In this document: in pieces, positions 62,036-64,000 of the stretch
How positions within the stretch are numbered: position 1 is the first letter of the stretch
How the letters are laid out: each line of letters starts with the position of its first letter
Assembly (NCBI RefSeq): GCF_900099895.1
Contig: NZ_FNDY01000008.1
Location: 1-64,000, forward strand
DNA from: Paenibacillus naphthalenovorans
GTDB taxonomy: Bacteria > Bacillota > Bacilli > Paenibacillales > NBRC-103111
DNA: 64,000 bases
Reading direction: 5' to 3'
Program-made: the position numbers and the translations under genes
Notes under the pieces: model-generated
Seen by the model: only the letters and a program-made list of their open reading frames with translations
Told to the model about the DNA's origin: nothing
Databases searched by the model: none

Positions 62036-62200
62036 CGATAAAGGCAAACCAGGCGAAAGCCTGGGCACGCAAAGCTATAGGGGCTAAAGCGCTGATTCCG
62101 GCGCCAAGCCAGCCAGTTGCCGAAGGTAAGGAGCGACGCATCCATTTGCTACTCCTGTACCCGTAGGTTGAGAGTCTCTTTGTTTTTGAAAAAGGAGTGG
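62036..62200 (+). promoter_or_regulatory. Cyclic di-GMP-I (GEMM-I) riboswitch with a candidate translational switch
   Basis: The aptamer (about 62036-62128) has the GEMM-I core: AAAGGCAAACC, a GAAA tetraloop stem (CCAGGCGAAAGCCTGG), CACGCAAAGC, GGGGCTAAAGC and GCCAGTTGCCGAAGG. Downstream, CTACTCCT (62149-62156) can pair either with GTAAGGAG (62126-62133, as GTA-AGGAG with CTCCT-g-TAC) or with the ribosome binding site AGGAGTGG (62193-62200). These mutually exclusive pairings would switch translation of the gene at 62207. The aptamer call is strong; the switch mechanism is inferred from complementarity. Confidence 0.9.
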
Positions 62201-62206
62201 AAACGG

Positions 62207-62506
62207 ATGCAGGGTCAGGATCGGAGCATCATGTCAAGAAAAGGCTTTTACACGAAAGTAGGGAATGATTTCGTAGGCGTGTTTTTGTCGAACGAAGGTC
62301 CGAAGATGTTCATTAACCGTGAGGTTTACGAACTGATGGCGCCGTGCTGGGACGTCGAAATGGTTAAGGGGCGTAGCCATCAGATCGTGAATTTTTACTG
62401 GCGCGGCGAAGTCAAGCTGTCTGTAAGATGCGAAGCGGATAATGACATATTCATGCCGCTATTCGATTATTTGAGCTGCAGGGAGTCTCTGGTTCGTCAC
62501 GCCTGA
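62207..62506 (+). CDS. c-di-GMP riboswitch-controlled small protein of unknown function
   Basis: The protein has 99 residues with the ATG at 62207 behind AAGGAGTGG; a second in-frame ATG is at 62231. It contains KGFYTKVGNDFVGVFLSNEG, FINREVYELMAPCWDVEMVK and EVKLSVRCEADNDIFMPLFD. It is beta-rich, soluble and has no PilZ signature (RxxxR..DxSxxG). It is not recognised. The upstream riboswitch makes it a direct part of the c-di-GMP response. A terminator follows. Confidence 0.7.
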   Translation: MQGQDRSIMSRKGFYTKVGNDFVGVFLSNEGPKMFINREVYELMAPCWDVEMVKGRSHQIVNFYWRGEVKLSVRCEADNDIFMPLFDYLSCRESLVRHA

Positions 62507-62539
62507 TTGCCGGAATAGAAGAATAACCGATATCGCAAA

Positions 62540-62586
62540 AAGAACCGCGGACAAGGCGAAGTGCCTTTGAAGCGGTTCTTTTGCAT
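62540..62586. terminator. Terminator
   Basis: AAGAACCGC and GCGGTTCTT form a perfect outer stem with an inner AAGGCG/TGCCTT-like pairing; TT follows. It lies between convergent genes. Confidence 0.8.
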
Positions 62587-62674
62587 GCTTATATGATATG
62601 TCCGGGCTGCTTCAGCATAAACATGGAAAGATGAAGAAGCTTAAGACGATCACAGTACGGCAAGGTCCCGAATG

Positions 62675-63850
62675 TTATTGTTCGGAAGGAGCCGCCTTGT
62701 TGCTGCGCCAACCGTATAAACCGCCGGGGGCGAAATATTGGTAAAGACTGCATTCGATGCGGCCGTTGAACAGCTTGCGTTTCTTGTCGGTTTTACGGCC
62801 CATATGATGCTCAAGCTGTTTGTTCGGGCTCAGGATGAAGGCGGACCATGTAGGCAGCTGCCCGTATAAATGGCTGAACTGGCGAATAGCCCGTTCCGCT
62901 TCACCGTGGTCGCCCAGACGTTCGCCATACGGCGGATTCGTAATGATACATCCGTAATCTCCCCGCGGCATGACCTTGGCAACAGGGAGCACCTGCAGGG
63001 TCAGCTCCTTTGCCAGGCCGGCCGCCTTCGCGGCGGCCAAAGCGACATCGATCGCTTTCCGGTCGATATCGGAGCCCGTAATCTGGAGCGGGATGTCATC
63101 CTTTACAAGATCGTAAGCTTCTTCGCGGGCTTGAGACCATAATTCATTAGGAATGAGCGGCCACTTCTCGGCGTTGAAGCTGCGTCTTAAGCCCGGGGCC
63201 AAATTCCATCCGATCATTGCGGCTTCGATGGGTATCGTGCCCGACCCGCAGAAGGGGTCATAGAGCGGGCGTTCGGCCTGCCACCGGCTCAGCAGCACCA
63301 AGGCTGCGGCCATGGTTTCTTTCAGCGGGGCTTCCGTGACCAGCTTGCGGTAGCCGCGCTTGTGAAGTCCGGGGCCGGTTGTGTCCAGCGTCAATGTAGC
63401 GATGTCGTTGAGCAGCGACACCTCGATGACGAAGCGGCCGCCGGTTTCGCGGAACCACTCCGTACCGTACCGCCGTTTCATGCTTTCGACGATCGCTTTC
63501 TTGACGATACCCTGGCACGCGGGAACACTGGACAGCTGTGACTTGTGCGACCGTCCTTCCACAGGAAACTCCCCGTCCTCGGGAATCCAGTCCGGCCAAG
63601 GCAGCGCCTTGACGCCTTCAAACAGCTCGTCGAAAGTAGCGGCTTTGAATTGGCCCATCTTGACGAGTACGCGGTCGGCCGTGCGAAGCCACAAATTGGC
63701 GCGGCATATGGCTAAATAATCACCTACGAACGTTACGCGTCCGTTCTCAACCGTGACTTGATCGTAGCCGAGATTGCGCACTTCTCTGGCTACAACGGCC
63801 TCGAGCCCCATAGGGGAGGTGGCGATGATTTCAATGGAATCTGACGACAT
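62675..63850 (-). CDS. THUMP-domain class I SAM-dependent RNA methyltransferase (YpsC/RlmL-like)
   Basis: The protein has 391 residues. The N-terminal THUMP region (about residues 1-160) reads IIATSPMGLEAVVAREVRNL, then ANLWLRTADRVLVKMG. The methyltransferase domain has DPFCGSGTIPIEAAMIG (SAM motif I) and IITNPPYGERLG, the N6-/N2-purine methyltransferase catalytic motif. Members modify 23S rRNA guanosine N2. It is monocistronic with the promoter at the right edge of the window; the ATG at 63850 follows GGAGTGAG at an acceptable spacing. Confidence 0.92.
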   Translation of the reverse strand: MSSDSIEIIATSPMGLEAVVAREVRNLGYDQVTVENGRVTFVGDYLAICRANLWLRTADRVLVKMGQFKAATFDELFEGVKALPWPDWIPEDGEFPVEGRSHKSQLSSVPACQGIVKKAIVESMKRRYGTEWFRETGGRFVIEVSLLNDIATLTLDTTGPGLHKRGYRKLVTEAPLKETMAAALVLLSRWQAERPLYDPFCGSGTIPIEAAMIGWNLAPGLRRSFNAEKWPLIPNELWSQAREEAYDLVKDDIPLQITGSDIDRKAIDVALAAAKAAGLAKELTLQVLPVAKVMPRGDYGCIITNPPYGERLGDHGEAERAIRQFSHLYGQLPTWSAFILSPNKQLEHHMGRKTDKKRKLFNGRIECSLYQYFAPGGLYGWRSNKAAPSEQ

Positions 63851-64000
63851 GTTGAACTCACTCCGTATCTGTTATGAAAGGGAAAACTCCGAATATCAGC
63901 AGGTTGAACTAAGTCTGGAAAAGCCATACAATTAATTAGTATAGGCGATTGACGGTGATTATACAATGACACAAAGCCATAATGGCGGGTATTGGCGCCG

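Overview
The window looks like a chromosomal segment of a spore-forming, Gram-positive Paenibacillaceae member (Paenibacillus-like). This is inferred from a SASP gene, S-layer (SLH) proteins, copper-amine-oxidase-type stalk domains, the YtxG/YtxH pair, an LCP protein and low-GC Firmicute-style promoters and ribosome binding sites. No rRNA, tRNA, CRISPR array or intact mobile element was found.

Layout. Positions 1-8000 are a gene graveyard. A low-GC stalk-domain gene and an intact Zn-alcohol dehydrogenase sit among remnants of an IS66 transposase, two VOC/glyoxalase proteins, a quinone reductase with one in-frame stop, a frameshifted EAL domain and a fragment of an XRE regulator; an unusual chemoreceptor follows. 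Positions 8000-19000 hold two cupins (one a bicupin oxalate decarboxylase), a Gly/Tyr- and Gly-Val-His-rich small protein, and a Fur-box-controlled surface locus: a small secreted protein, a 1684-residue protein with seven NEAT or NEAT-like modules plus SLH repeats, and a short NEAT-SLH protein. Positions 19000-26300 carry a polysaccharide deacetylase and a sugar locus (mutarotase, LacI regulator, L-fucose/D-arabinose isomerase, ribulokinase). Positions 26300-28700 are metal homeostasis: csoR-copZ behind a CsoR operator, and a COG0523 GTPase plus an L33 paralogue behind a Zur-type box. Positions 28800-39800 are mixed: a stalk-MORN protein, an SOS-type promoter driving a radical SAM enzyme divergent from a SASP gene, a CHASE3-GGDEF cyclase, group II intron and IS110 debris, an MFS transporter, small membrane proteins and an azoreductase. 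Positions 39900-49000 hold thiamine genes (thiO-tenI, thiD), an Fe-S-type regulator, an LCP enzyme, Eda and YtxG/YtxH.

The most unusual region is about 50400-55700. On the minus strand it encodes an XRE-LytTR regulator, two membrane proteins resembling the AgrC sensor domain but without any histidine kinase, AgrB, a Cys-free AgrD-like propeptide and a LytTR-GGDEF-EAL protein. I read this as a candidate agr-type peptide-signalling system that lacks the usual AgrC kinase/AgrA pair and is wired to cyclic di-GMP. About 10 kb away a c-di-GMP-I riboswitch (62036-62200) precedes a 99-residue orphan gene, so the window contains candidate synthesis, hydrolysis and sensing of c-di-GMP.

The right end (55700-63850) is housekeeping: BdbC, glutamate racemase, an M14 peptidase, an AI-2E-type permease, an HxlR regulator, a HesB-like protein, YuzB and a THUMP-domain RNA methyltransferase. 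All assignments are from reading the sequence; no database search was run.
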